A stretch of 64,000 nt of DNA from Qipengyuania citrea (lineage in GTDB: Bacteria; Pseudomonadota; Alphaproteobacteria; Sphingomonadales; Sphingomonadaceae), in the NCBI RefSeq assembly GCF_009828015.1, contig NZ_WTYG01000001.1:248001-312000 (forward strand), written 5' to 3'. Positions within the stretch are counted from its first letter, which is position 1. Each line of letters begins with the position of its first letter. The position numbers and the translations under genes were made by a program. Under the pieces are notes generated by a model, which searched no databases, was not told the origin of the DNA, and saw nothing but the letters and a program-made list of their open reading frames with translations. Of the stretch, positions 27,597-37,129 are shown one piece after another.

Positions 27597-28186
27597 TCGG
27601 CGGGGTCTTTCCAGCCCCAGAACAGCTGGCACGGCAGGACATTCCAGAATTCGAACCCGCGATCGATCCGGCGGAAATGCTTGGCCATGAAATCGCGTGC
27701 CTTGGCCGAGAACTGATAGACGAGGAACGCCCCGCCCGGGCGGATCACGTCATGGGTGGCCTTGGCGATTGCAGGTCCGACGCCATCGGGCAGGGTCGAG
27801 AACGGCAGGCCGGAAAGGACATAGTCGGCGCCGTCATGGCCGTGTGCCCTGACGATTTCGACCACGTCGGCCGCCGAGCCGTGTACCGCGTGGAAACGGC
27901 TGTCGCGGAAGTGCTTGCGCAGATAGTCGATGTACAGCGGGTTGGTGTCGATCACGATCAGCGTGCCATCGCGCCGCAACCGGTCGAGCACGGGTTGGCA
28001 GAAAGTGCCAACTCCCGGGCCGTATTCGACAAACACCTCGCAGCGGTCCCAGTCGACCGGCGCCAGCATCTTGCGGATGGTGAAGCGCGAAGAGGGAATG
28101 ATCGACCCGACCATCCGCGGTTCTTCGATGAACCCGCGAAAGAACACGCCCCACTGGCCGAAAGCCCGCGCGAGCCGTTTGCGCAT
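27593..28186 (-). CDS. class I SAM-dependent methyltransferase, PmtA-like
   Basis: 197 residues from ATG 28186 (a GTG at 28204 with AGGGC upstream is an alternative). FVEYGPGVGTFCQPVLDRL is the SAM motif I, VIDTNPLYIDYLR carries the acidic ribose ligand, and SGLPFSTLP resembles motif IV. The fold and size fit the phospholipid N-methyltransferase/KsgA-like group. The substrate is not certain. The start is divergent from the MFS gene. Confidence 0.82.
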   Translation of the reverse strand: MRKRLARAFGQWGVFFRGFIEEPRMVGSIIPSSRFTIRKMLAPVDWDRCEVFVEYGPGVGTFCQPVLDRLRRDGTLIVIDTNPLYIDYLRKHFRDSRFHAVHGSAADVVEIVRAHGHDGADYVLSGLPFSTLPDGVGPAIAKATHDVIRPGGAFLVYQFSAKARDFMAKHFRRIDRGFEFWNVLPCQLFWGWKDPAD

Positions 28187-28323
28187 GTTCGGCCGCGCGA
28201 TCACGCCAGCGCCCTGATGTCCGGTCAAAATTGCCAACCCTATGACAGTTCGATGAAGCCGCCGGTTTGCCAGTCCCGCTAGTCCATTGCAAGGATGCGG
28301 GCGCGCGCCTACCGCTGGTGCCG

Positions 28324-29682
28324 ATGGCCGATATCGATCCCGCCCGCCCCCTGACGGAGCCGCCTGCCGAACGCGCGCGCGCCATCCCGCGGGGACGGAT
28401 GGCGTTGCTGTTCGCCGTGATGCTGACCACCGCTGCTGGCAATACGGCGATGCAGTCGGTGATGCCTTCGATCGGCACATCGCTGGGCGTGGACGACGTC
28501 TGGATCAGCCTGGCCTACAGCTGGTCGGCGCTGCTGTGGGTGGTGTGCGCACCGTTCTGGGCGCGGAAATCGGACCAGCGCGGACGCAAGGCGATGATGG
28601 CGCTCGGAATGCTCGGTTTCATCGCCAGCTTCGTCCTGTGCGGATTGATCCTGTGGCTGGGCCTGGCGGGCATCTTCCCCGCGCTCTGGTGCCTCCTGCT
28701 GTTTGCTGCGGCGCGCAGCCTCTATGGCGGTTTCGGCAGCGCCGCCCCGCCGGCAGTGCAGGCCTATGTCGCCAGCCGGACGCCGCGCGCCGAACGCACG
28801 CAGGCGCTGTCGCTGATTGCGTCGAGTTTCGGGCTGGGCACGGTCATCGGCCCTGCCCTTGCCCCATTGATGGTCCTGCCAGTGGTGGGGCTGGCCGGGC
28901 CGTTCCTGGTGTTTGCGCTGATCGGCGCGATCACACTGGTCGCCGTGCGGTGGCGGCTGCCCAATGACGAGCCGCAATTCCCGGCGCGCGGCACCGCCTA
29001 CGAATCGCCCCATTCGGGCAGTCCGCCCAACGAGGTCGGCAAGGACGAGAGCGACGAAGAAGATGCGGTTGGGGCCGAGCCGGGCAAGCTGCGCTGGTTC
29101 GAACCGCGGCTGCGGCCGTGGGTCGTATCGGGCCTTCTCGGCGGCCATGCTCAGGCGATGGTGCTCGGGATCGCGGGCTTTCTTGTGCTCGACCGCCTGG
29201 GCCTGCGCGGCGACCCCGCTGCGGGGGCGGGCCCCGTGGGGCTGGTGCTGATGGCCGGTGCCATTGCCACGCTGCTGGCGCAATGGGGCCTGATCCCGCG
29301 TCTCGACCTCGGTCCGCGCGCCGCATCGTTATGGGGCATTGCCATCGCTGCTGTGGGGACTGTGGTGCTCGGCCTCGGACAGACGATCCACACCATCGCG
29401 CTGGGCTATTCGATCGCCTCGCTCGGCTTCGGGCTGTTCCGTCCGGGGAACACCTCGGGCACTTCGCTGGCCGTCAGCCGCGCCGAACAGGGGCAGGCTG
29501 GCGGGGTGACCGCTTCCGTCGCGGGGGCGAGCTTCATCTATGCCCCCGCGCTCGGCGTGTGGCTGTACAACCATTCGGATTGGCTGGGCTTCGGTTTGAT
29601 CGTCAGCCTGTGCGCAATCGTTTTCGCCTATGGCTGGCTGGCCTTGCAGCCGGACGTCGCGCTCACCAGCGAACGCCGCTAG
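28324..29682 (+). CDS. MFS transporter
   Basis: 452 residues with 12 predicted helices in two six-helix halves. The central loop (about residues 215-260) is long, acidic and low-complexity. WARKSDQRGRKAMM is the conserved loop 2-3 signature. Substrate is unknown. The start ATG 28324 is preferred over an earlier in-frame codon. Its stop shares CTAG with the convergent arsC gene. Confidence 0.9.
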   Translation: MADIDPARPLTEPPAERARAIPRGRMALLFAVMLTTAAGNTAMQSVMPSIGTSLGVDDVWISLAYSWSALLWVVCAPFWARKSDQRGRKAMMALGMLGFIASFVLCGLILWLGLAGIFPALWCLLLFAAARSLYGGFGSAAPPAVQAYVASRTPRAERTQALSLIASSFGLGTVIGPALAPLMVLPVVGLAGPFLVFALIGAITLVAVRWRLPNDEPQFPARGTAYESPHSGSPPNEVGKDESDEEDAVGAEPGKLRWFEPRLRPWVVSGLLGGHAQAMVLGIAGFLVLDRLGLRGDPAAGAGPVGLVLMAGAIATLLAQWGLIPRLDLGPRAASLWGIAIAAVGTVVLGLGQTIHTIALGYSIASLGFGLFRPGNTSGTSLAVSRAEQGQAGGVTASVAGASFIYAPALGVWLYNHSDWLGFGLIVSLCAIVFAYGWLALQPDVALTSERR

Positions 29683-30023
29683 AGGATTTCAAGCACCCGT
29701 TCCTGCGGCCGGCACAGCCGCGCACCCTTCTCGGTTTCGACCAGCGGCCGTTCGATCAGGCTCGGTTCGGCTGCCATCGCCGCCAGAACATCCTCGGCAG
29801 GTGCATCGACCAGCCCGCGTTCCTGCGCATCGGTCCCGCGTGTGCGCAGGCCTTCGTTGGGAGTGATGCCGGCATCGCGATAGAGCTGCCGCAGCTTGTC
29901 CGCAGTGGGCGGGTGCTTGAGATACTCGATCACTTCCACCTCTAGCCGGGACAGATTCTCCAGGATGGCCAGCGTCTTGCGCGAGGTGCCGCATTTCGGG
30001 TTGTGCCAGATTGTCGCTTTCAT
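29679..30023 (-). CDS. arsC: arsenate reductase (glutaredoxin-type)
   Basis: 114 residues of the ArsC/thioredoxin fold. The catalytic Cys is C11 in HNPKCGTSRKTL; later LRTRG, RPLVETEKGARLCRP carry the arginines typical of the family. It reduces arsenate to arsenite using glutathione and glutaredoxin. No arsR or arsB pump is adjacent, so whether arsenic is the true substrate is uncertain. It is divergent from the iron-uptake island. Confidence 0.88.
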   Translation of the reverse strand: MKATIWHNPKCGTSRKTLAILENLSRLEVEVIEYLKHPPTADKLRQLYRDAGITPNEGLRTRGTDAQERGLVDAPAEDVLAAMAAEPSLIERPLVETEKGARLCRPQERVLEIL

Positions 30024-30117
30024 CGAATGGATCTCCTTTTCGCACAGTTGGCTAATCGAGCTGCGCGGGGGAGAAAAGGGCACAAAACCGATCCCGCCTC
30101 ATTTTCCATCTTGCGAA

Positions 30118-30132
30118 TGCGAGTGATTCTCA
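30118..30132 (+). promoter_or_regulatory. Fur-like 7-1-7 box upstream of the haem-type receptor
   Basis: TGCGAGT-G-ATTCTCA is an imperfect inverted repeat (five of seven pairs) resembling the 7-1-7 Fur consensus TGATAAT-N-ATTATCA. It lies 39 nt before the receptor ATG. The flanking TTGC(G/A)A(A/G)TGCGA and TTCTCAATA match a second box at 33572-33586. Confidence 0.65.
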
Positions 30133-30171
30133 ATATCAGCCCGGCGCACACCAACGGACACCACAGGGGAT

Positions 30172-32442
30172 ATGATGAGATCGACACTCGAACCGGCCAC
30201 GCGCATTTTCGGCGCGCCCGTCAGGAACCGCAGCGCTGGCTGGAAAACGGGATCGGCCCTCGCTGCTCTGGCCGCTGCCTGCACGCCCGCAGCGGCGCTT
30301 GCGGCGGATGAGGCGGCCACGGAAAATGACGAACAGATCGTTGTCACGGCGACCCGCATTCCGCTGCAGATTGCGGACGCCCCGGCGACGGTAACCGTGA
30401 TCGACGACGAGCAGATCGCCGACGAACTGGCCACCGACATCAAGGACCTCGTGCGCTACGAACCCGGCGTTTCGGTGCGCCGCGCACCGGCCCGCTTCGG
30501 TGCCGCGCTGGGCGCGACCGGGCGTGCCCGGAACGAAGACTTCATCATCCGCGGGATCGGCGGGAACCGGGTGCTCATTCAGGTCGATGGCATCCGCAGC
30601 CCGCAGGGCTTTTCCTTCGGCGCGCAGGATGCGGGGCGCGGCGGGTACACCGATGTAAGCCTCGTCAAATCGGTCGAGATCCTGCGCGGTCCGGCTTCCG
30701 CACTTTACGGCAGCGACGGGCTGGCCGGCGCGATCAGCTTCACCACCAGCGACCCGGTCGATCTCATCGAACCCGGCAGCAGGTTCGGCGGATTTGTCCG
30801 TGCCTCCTATTCGAGCGCCGATGAGGAGTTCACCGAGACCGCGGCGCTTGCCGGCATCTTCGGCGATGTCTCGGCGATGCTGTCCTACACCCGGCGCGAC
30901 TTCCAGGAACTGGAAAACCGCGGCGAAATCGGCGGCCTTGGCAGCACGCGCACGCTGCCCAATCCGCAGGACGGCAATTCGAACGCCGTCCTGGGCAAGC
31001 TGGTGTGGGATACCGGCGCGCACCGGGTGCGGCTGACGGGCGAATATCTCGAAACCGAAGTCGCCACCGATGTCCTCTCCGGGCAGGGGCCGGCCTTCCT
31101 CTTCGGCCCCTTCCCCAGCTGGATCGTCGACGATCTGACCGCACTCGACACCACCGAACGCGGCCGCGTGTCGCTCGACTGGACCTATGTCGGCGAAGGC
31201 GCGATCGATTACGCGCATGCCGCGGCCTATTATCAGGACGGGCAGGACGTGCAGTTCACCGACGAGGACCGCTCGCCCGTCGGCGCCACCCCGCGCCCCG
31301 ATCGCGAACGGCTGAACACGTTCGAGAACGAAGTCTACGGCGCATCGGCAGAAGCGCGCAGCGTCTTCGGCAACGACGCCTTCCGCACCACGCTGGCCTT
31401 CGGCGGCGATATCAGCTGGACCCGGCAGGAAGGCCTGCGCGACGGCACCGAACCGCCCTTCGGCGAAGTCTTCCCGACCCGCGCCTTCCCCGCGACCGAC
31501 TTCATGCTGGGCGGGCTGTTCCTGGCGAGCGAATTCACCTTTTTCGACGGCGCGCTGACGGTCTTTCCCGCGCTGCGGTACGACTTCTACGATCTCGATC
31601 CGACCGACGATCCGCTACTGCCCGAATTCGCCGGCTCTGCGCAGAGCGACGACCGCCTGTCACCCAAGCTGGGCGTGACGGTCAAGCTGGCGGACGACGT
31701 CCTGCTCTACGCCAATTACGCGCAGGGTTTCCGCGCGCCGACGCCGTACCAGGTGAACAACTTCTTCGAGAACCTGGCCTATGGCTACACCTCGCTGCCC
31801 AATCCGGACCTGGGCCCCGAAACCAGCGAGAGCTGGGAGGGCGGGATCAAGTTCTCGACCGAGGCAGTGTCGCTGCAGCTTGCCGCCTTCACTGCCGACT
31901 ATGACGACTTCATCAGCCAGCAGGTCGTGGGCGGGTCGTTCACCCCGATGGACCCGGCACAGTACCAGTTCGTCAATTACGATGCAGTCGCAATCGAGGG
32001 CGTCGAGGCCAAGGCGAATTTCCGCATGGAGAACGGCTTCTACAGCCGCTTCGCAATCGCCTATGCCGATGGTGATATTCTCTCGCCAGGTCAGGCCCCC
32101 GCCCCGCTCGACACGATCGACCCGCTCAACCTGGTTCTGGGAATCGGCTATCGCCAGCCGCAAGGGCGCTTCGGCGGCGAGCTGATCGCGACGCATCACG
32201 CACGCAAGCCGCTCGACGAGACCGACGGCGGCTATCGCCCCGATGCCTTCACCATCCTCGATGCCACGGCTTTCTTCGCCGTGACCGACGCGCTCAAACT
32301 GCGCGCGGGCATCTTCAACATCTTCGACGAGAAATACGCCTACTGGCAGGACGTCAGGGGCCTCTCGGCCACTTCCACCACGACCGATGCCTATACCCGG
32401 CCCGGCCGCAATGCGAGCGTTTCGCTCAGCTTCCAGTTCTGA
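30172..32442 (+). CDS. TonB-dependent receptor, haem/haemoglobin type
   Basis: 756 residues: signal region, TonB box-like QIVVTATRIP, plug domain (about 60-190) with RNEDFIIRGIGGNRVLIQVDG and VEILRGPASALYGSDGLAGAI, then a beta barrel ending in aromatic SVSLSFQF. The plug signatures match HmuR/haem-receptor-type proteins. It imports haem (or a protein-bound iron source) across the outer membrane using TonB energy. Preceded by AGGGGAT and a Fur-like box. An apparent operon with the DUF6607 gene (11-nt gap). Confidence 0.9.
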   Translation: MMRSTLEPATRIFGAPVRNRSAGWKTGSALAALAAACTPAAALAADEAATENDEQIVVTATRIPLQIADAPATVTVIDDEQIADELATDIKDLVRYEPGVSVRRAPARFGAALGATGRARNEDFIIRGIGGNRVLIQVDGIRSPQGFSFGAQDAGRGGYTDVSLVKSVEILRGPASALYGSDGLAGAISFTTSDPVDLIEPGSRFGGFVRASYSSADEEFTETAALAGIFGDVSAMLSYTRRDFQELENRGEIGGLGSTRTLPNPQDGNSNAVLGKLVWDTGAHRVRLTGEYLETEVATDVLSGQGPAFLFGPFPSWIVDDLTALDTTERGRVSLDWTYVGEGAIDYAHAAAYYQDGQDVQFTDEDRSPVGATPRPDRERLNTFENEVYGASAEARSVFGNDAFRTTLAFGGDISWTRQEGLRDGTEPPFGEVFPTRAFPATDFMLGGLFLASEFTFFDGALTVFPALRYDFYDLDPTDDPLLPEFAGSAQSDDRLSPKLGVTVKLADDVLLYANYAQGFRAPTPYQVNNFFENLAYGYTSLPNPDLGPETSESWEGGIKFSTEAVSLQLAAFTADYDDFISQQVVGGSFTPMDPAQYQFVNYDAVAIEGVEAKANFRMENGFYSRFAIAYADGDILSPGQAPAPLDTIDPLNLVLGIGYRQPQGRFGGELIATHHARKPLDETDGGYRPDAFTILDATAFFAVTDALKLRAGIFNIFDEKYAYWQDVRGLSATSTTTDAYTRPGRNASVSLSFQF

Positions 32443-32453
32443 GGGAGGACACC

Positions 32454-33479
32454 ATGACCAACGTACGAACTTTCTTCCGCACCGCCCTTCTCGCCACCGC
32501 GCTCGTCGCCGCCCCCGCATTGGCCGACGGCCCGATCGCGGACCGCGGCGAAGCGGTCGAGAACGCCCATTTCGAGCGCGACCGCGAAACCATCCTGAGC
32601 ATGGCAGGCGATTACAAGGTCCGCTTCGACATGCAGGAATCGACCCCGTGGATGACGGGCTACGAACCACTCGACCGCAAGATTTCGGGCGGGCACGAAT
32701 CGGTCCGCGTGGTCGAGGATACCGGCACCAGGATCGTCCTCCAGCACCTGCTCGTCGTGGGCGAGGAAGGCGAGGAATTCGTCATCAAGCACTGGCGCCA
32801 GGACTGGGAATACGAGCCCGAGAAAATCCTCGCCTATACCGGCCCCAACAAATGGGAATGGGTCGAAATGCCCGAACGGCTGCGCAATGGCCGCTGGTCG
32901 CAGACGGTCTATCAGGTCGACGACAGCCCGCGCTATGCCGGCTGGGGCGAATGGCAGGACAGCCAGGGCATCCGCCGCTGGCGTTCGAACTGGACGTGGC
33001 GCCCGCTCGCCCGCCGCGATGCGGTGCGCGACCCGGTCTACGATCGGTATGCGTCGATCAACCGCCACCAGCTGACCCCCACCGGCTGGATCCACTGGCA
33101 GGACAACACCAAGATGATGCCCGATGGCTCCGCCGCGGAAGGCCTCACGCCGGTGGTTCAGGAATATGTCCTCAACACCTATGACGCCTTCGACGACTAC
33201 AATGTCGCAGCGGCGGATGCCTATTGGGCGGACACTGCAAGCTACTGGAAAGCGGTTCGCGCCGAATGGGATGCGGTGGCGCAGGCGCGCGGCGGCATCA
33301 CCATCGCCGAGGAAGCGCAGACCGGGACGGTGATCAGCGGCCGCCTGCTGACCATCGCGAACGAGATCCGGTCGGGCGATCTCGGCGAAGCGGCAGCGAT
33401 TGCCGAAGCGCGCGAATTGATTCGCACGGCGACGGCCCCGAGGGCTGCGGCGAATGCGGCAACCGCAGCCGGATACTGA
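32454..33479 (+). CDS. DUF6607 family exported protein
   Basis: 341 residues with a signal peptide (about 1-24, ending APALADG) and a Trp/Tyr-rich domain matching DUF6607 (HWRQDWEYEP, GPNKWEWVEMPE, GRWSQTVYQVDD). It follows the haem-type receptor by 11 nt with a GGGAGGA Shine-Dalgarno, so it is cotranscribed and likely a periplasmic or surface factor in the same iron pathway. The biochemical function is not known. Confidence 0.82.
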   Translation: MTNVRTFFRTALLATALVAAPALADGPIADRGEAVENAHFERDRETILSMAGDYKVRFDMQESTPWMTGYEPLDRKISGGHESVRVVEDTGTRIVLQHLLVVGEEGEEFVIKHWRQDWEYEPEKILAYTGPNKWEWVEMPERLRNGRWSQTVYQVDDSPRYAGWGEWQDSQGIRRWRSNWTWRPLARRDAVRDPVYDRYASINRHQLTPTGWIHWQDNTKMMPDGSAAEGLTPVVQEYVLNTYDAFDDYNVAAADAYWADTASYWKAVRAEWDAVAQARGGITIAEEAQTGTVISGRLLTIANEIRSGDLGEAAAIAEARELIRTATAPRAAANAATAAGY

Positions 33480-33571
33480 TGCGCTGAGGCAACACTATCG
33501 CAGGGCGGCACGGGTGAAAGCCGTGTCGCCCTGCGCGAAGACTACGGGATATCCCCGAGTGCCCTTGCAAG

Positions 33572-33586
33572 TGCGAATACTTCTCA
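33572..33586 (+). promoter_or_regulatory. Fur-like 7-1-7 box upstream of the siderophore receptor
   Basis: TGCGAAT-A-CTTCTCA has five of seven matched pairs and the same flanks as the box at 30118. It lies 46 nt before the ATG at 33633. Two similar sites before two TonB receptors suggest a shared iron-responsive regulator. Confidence 0.65.
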
Positions 33587-33632
33587 ATAGCTGACCGGGG
33601 CAATTGAGACCTCTATCACTTGCGAGATCCGG

Positions 33633-35747
33633 ATGCCCCATCTTCACCGCCGCGCCGCCCTGCTTGCCGGTGCCGCCCTGCTCTTCCCCGCCGTGGCCCA
33701 CGCCGACGACGACGTGCAGCCCGAGCGCAGTTACCTGCCGACCGACATCGTGGTCACGGGCAATGGCGAGTCGGATTACGGCATGCAGGACGGATCGAGC
33801 GCGACCAAGACCCCGACCCCGCTGATCGACGTACCGCAGGGCGTCAGCTATATCACCGAGGACCAGCTGGAAGACCAGTCGATCCGCCAGCTGAACGAAG
33901 CGCTGCGTTATGTCCCCGGCATCAGCATGGAGACCGGTGAAGGCCACCGCGACGAGGTGTTCATCCGCGGGCAGGAAAGCACCGCCGATTTCTACATCGA
34001 CGGGCTGCGCGACGATGCGCAATACTACCGCTCGCTCTACAACATCGAACGCGTCGAAGTGCTCAAGGGCGCCAATGCGCTGATCTTCGGCCGCGGCGCG
34101 GGCGGCGGGGCGATCAACCGCGTCGCCAAGCGCGCGGAACTGAACGGCCAGGCAGTGTCGGGCGAAGCCAGCATCGACAGCTTCGGTGCCTTCGCGCTGC
34201 TGGCCGATGTCAACCAGCCGCTGTCCGGCAGCGCCGCGCTCCGGCTCAATGCCACCTATGAGGAATTCGACAGCCACCGCGACTTCTACGAAGGCCGCTT
34301 CTTCGGCATCTCGCCGACCCTGACGGCCGAGCTCGGCCCGCAGACCACGCTGGTCGCCAGCTACACCTATGACGACGACCGCCGCGTAACCGATCGGGGC
34401 GTGCCCTCGGTCGCTGGGACCGGCCCGCTGCGCGGCTACGACGAAACCTTCTTCGGCGATCCCGGCTTCAACCAGGCCGAAGCGCAAGTGCATATCGGCC
34501 GCGTCCGGATCGAACACGAATTCGGCGGCGGGCTCAGCGCCAATGGCACGATCCAGTATGCCGATTACGACAAGGTCTATGCCAACATCCTGCCGAGCGG
34601 GCTCGACAGCACGGCCGATACCGTGTTCCTCGGCGGCTATCGGGACTATACCGACCGCGAAAACTGGATCGGCCAGGGCAATCTGGTCTGGCAGGCGGGC
34701 GGGGATACGCTTGAATCCACGCTGCTGCTGGGTTTCGAGGTCAGCCGGCAGGACACGCGCAACGGACGCGATACGGTCAGCTTCACCCGTGCCCCGGGAA
34801 CCGGCGGGCTGGCTCCGAACGAGACGCCCCTTGGCGAGACGATCTTCATCCCGCCCTACACGCTCGATGCAGGTGCGCGGCTGCGCGATTCGCAGCTGGA
34901 AACACTGAGTTTCTATTTGCAGGAGCAGCTCCAGATCGGTGACCACGTCGAACTGGTCGGCGGTCTTCGGTGGGACCGTTTCGACCTCGACACGCTCGAT
35001 CTGGTGGGCGGCGTTGCGGGTGACCGGGTGGACGAAAAGGTCAGCCCGCGCTTCGGCGTGATCGTGAAGCCCAACCGCGACCTGTCGATCTACGCTTCCT
35101 ATGCGGAAAGCTTCCTGCCGCAGGCGGGCGACCAGTTTCTCGTGCTCAGCCCGACCTCGGCGCAGTTCGAACCGGAAAAGTTCACCAATTACGAACTGGG
35201 CGTGAAATGGGCGCCGCTGGCAAAGGTCCTGGTGACTGCCGCGGTGTTCCGCCTCGACCGCAGCAAGACCCCCTTCACCGACAGCACCGGCGTAACCACC
35301 CTGACCGGTGAAAGCCGCGTCGAAGGGTTCGAGATCGGCGCGGTGGGCGAAATCACCGACTTCTGGAAAGCCAATATCGGCTACACCCATCTCGACGGCG
35401 AACTGCGCACGGCGAGCAGCTTCGGCCCCGCGGGCCAACGCCTGCAGCAGACGCCCAAGCACCAGATCGCCGCGTGGAACCGCTTCGATGTCACCGAACA
35501 ACTGGGCTTCGGCTTCGGCGTGATCCACCAGTCCGACCAGTTCGCGAGTTTCTCGAACACGGTCGAACTGCCGAGCTACTGGCGGGTCGATGCCGCGGCG
35601 TTCTACACGGTCAGCGATCGCCTGAGCCTGCAGCTCAACATCGAGAACCTGTTCGACGAAACCTATTACCCGAGCGCGCACGGCAACAACAACATCCAGC
35701 CCGCCGAACCCTTCAGCGCGCGGATCGGCGTGCGCTTCGCGCTCTAG
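33633..35747 (+). CDS. TonB-dependent siderophore receptor, Fiu/FhuE-like
   Basis: 704 residues: signal peptide (ends AHADDD), TonB box-like TDIVVTG, plug with DVPQGVSYITEDQLED, YIDGLRDDAQYYRSLYNIE and EVLKGANALIFGRGAGGGAIN, then a 22-strand barrel ending RIGVRFAL. The DVPQ...VI motif and GANALIFGRG are signatures of the siderophore-receptor class (catecholate or ferrichrome type). The ligand is not determined. Its own Fur-like box suggests separate iron-regulated transcription. The stop shares CTAG with the minus-strand [2Fe-2S] gene. Confidence 0.93.
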   Translation: MPHLHRRAALLAGAALLFPAVAHADDDVQPERSYLPTDIVVTGNGESDYGMQDGSSATKTPTPLIDVPQGVSYITEDQLEDQSIRQLNEALRYVPGISMETGEGHRDEVFIRGQESTADFYIDGLRDDAQYYRSLYNIERVEVLKGANALIFGRGAGGGAINRVAKRAELNGQAVSGEASIDSFGAFALLADVNQPLSGSAALRLNATYEEFDSHRDFYEGRFFGISPTLTAELGPQTTLVASYTYDDDRRVTDRGVPSVAGTGPLRGYDETFFGDPGFNQAEAQVHIGRVRIEHEFGGGLSANGTIQYADYDKVYANILPSGLDSTADTVFLGGYRDYTDRENWIGQGNLVWQAGGDTLESTLLLGFEVSRQDTRNGRDTVSFTRAPGTGGLAPNETPLGETIFIPPYTLDAGARLRDSQLETLSFYLQEQLQIGDHVELVGGLRWDRFDLDTLDLVGGVAGDRVDEKVSPRFGVIVKPNRDLSIYASYAESFLPQAGDQFLVLSPTSAQFEPEKFTNYELGVKWAPLAKVLVTAAVFRLDRSKTPFTDSTGVTTLTGESRVEGFEIGAVGEITDFWKANIGYTHLDGELRTASSFGPAGQRLQQTPKHQIAAWNRFDVTEQLGFGFGVIHQSDQFASFSNTVELPSYWRVDAAAFYTVSDRLSLQLNIENLFDETYYPSAHGNNNIQPAEPFSARIGVRFAL

Positions 35748-36292
35748 TCGCGCGTCGCCGGGGCGCTGATCGCGGGAACTTCCCGCGCGGCGTCCCGGGC
35801 ATCGATGCCGGGCGCGGGCGCGGCGCTGATCGTCTCCGCCCGCCGGGCCACCCGGCCGGCCCGCTCGATCGCGCGAACCAGCCGCGGATAGACCCCGCAG
35901 CGGCACAGATTGGGGATGGCCGCCTTTATTTCCGCTTCACTCGGCGCGGCGGTCTTGGCCAGCAGCGCGCTGGCGGCCATCGCGATGCCGGGCGTGCAAT
36001 AGCCGCACTGGATCGCCTGCTGGGCCACCAGCGCCTGCTGCACCGGATGCGACCGGTCACGGCTGAGCCCCTCGATCGTGGTGATGAACCGCCCTTCGGC
36101 CTCGGAAATGGTGATCAGGCACGATCGCAGCGCCTCGCCATCGACATGCACCATGCAGGCGCCGCAATCCCCCTCGCCGCAGCCATATTTGGTGCCGGTC
36201 AGATTGGCCGCATCGCGCAAAGCCCACAACAGGGGGGTATCGGGATCCATCAGGAAGCGCATCGGCTTCCCGTTCACGGTCATGCTGGTCAT
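35744..36292 (-). CDS. orphan [2Fe-2S] protein, IorA-like small subunit
   Basis: 182 residues of the xanthine oxidase/isoquinoline oxidoreductase small-subunit type. The N-terminal ferredoxin domain has GCGEGDCGACMVHVDG; the C-terminal [2Fe-2S] domain has IQCGYCTPG and LCRCGVYPR. The last 35 residues are a low-complexity Ala/Pro tail. These subunits pass electrons to a molybdopterin-containing large subunit, but none is encoded nearby: the downstream side on this strand is blocked by the TonB receptor and the upstream gene is an aldolase. Confidence 0.9.
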   Translation of the reverse strand: MTSMTVNGKPMRFLMDPDTPLLWALRDAANLTGTKYGCGEGDCGACMVHVDGEALRSCLITISEAEGRFITTIEGLSRDRSHPVQQALVAQQAIQCGYCTPGIAMAASALLAKTAAPSEAEIKAAIPNLCRCGVYPRLVRAIERAGRVARRAETISAAPAPGIDARDAAREVPAISAPATRD

Positions 36293-36315
36293 GCGCGGCG
36301 CGGCCTAGTGAGGCT

Positions 36316-37083
36316 TCAGTGTTTCCAGCTGTCGTCGATCTTCGACACGCGGCGCTTCCACGCTTCGAAGTCGAACACGCCGGCGCCGCCCTGCGATTGC
36401 ATCACCGACAGATCGCGCTGGTGCACATCTACGACTTCCTGCGAGATGACATTGGCTTCACCCTGGCTCAGCGTGGCAACCTGGATTTCGCAGGCGCGTT
36501 GCAACGCCCACATCTTCACGAACATCCCCTGGATGGTCTTGTCCATAACCACCGGCCCGTGGTTGCGCAGCATCAGGATCGAATTGTTGCCGAGGTTCTG
36601 GACCAGCCGTTCGCCTTCCTCGGCGCGAACGGTGACGCCTTCGAAATCGTGATAGCCGATCTGCCCCTGGAAATTGCAGGCATAGAAATTGGTCGGCAGC
36701 AATCCGTCCTTGTGGCTGCACACCGCCATCGTCGCGGTGGTGTGGACATGACAGATCGCATTGGCCCGCGCGCCCAGCTTCTCGTGGAAATAGGCATGCT
36801 GCGTAAAGCCCGCCTTGTTGACCATGTATTGCGACGGGCCGACATTGTTGCCCTCGACATCGATCTTGACCAGGTTCGACGCGGTAACTTCGTCATAGAG
36901 CAGGCCGAAGGGGTTGATGAGGAAGACGTTTTCCTCACCCGGGACGGCAACCGAGATATGGTTGTAGATGCTCTCGCCCCAGCCGAGGTGATCGAAGATG
37001 CGGTAACAGGCCGCCAGGTCCTGCCGCGCCTGCCATTCGGCATCGCTGCATTCGAAATCGCGGGTTTTCATCTGGGTGGCCAT
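36316..37083 (-). CDS. class II aldolase/adducin family protein
   Basis: 255 residues of the fuculose-1-phosphate aldolase / adducin-head fold. ICHVHTTATMAV gives the metal-ligand histidines, and LMLRNHGPVV the C-terminal His motif. The family includes sugar-phosphate aldolases, epimerases and uncharacterised proteins of this length; substrate unknown. The 23-nt gap to the [2Fe-2S] gene downstream suggests cotranscription, though the two have no known metabolic link. Confidence 0.88.
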   Translation of the reverse strand: MATQMKTRDFECSDAEWQARQDLAACYRIFDHLGWGESIYNHISVAVPGEENVFLINPFGLLYDEVTASNLVKIDVEGNNVGPSQYMVNKAGFTQHAYFHEKLGARANAICHVHTTATMAVCSHKDGLLPTNFYACNFQGQIGYHDFEGVTVRAEEGERLVQNLGNNSILMLRNHGPVVMDKTIQGMFVKMWALQRACEIQVATLSQGEANVISQEVVDVHQRDLSVMQSQGGAGVFDFEAWKRRVSKIDDSWKH

Positions 37084-37129
37084 GGCTCGCTCTCTCCGTA
37101 AGCGGTTTCGTTTGAAGACCTGTATCGCA

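Noticed and set aside
33495..35906. 803-codon minus-strand frame opposite the siderophore receptor
   Set aside because: Antisense shadow of an obvious TonB receptor; no domain or signal of its own.
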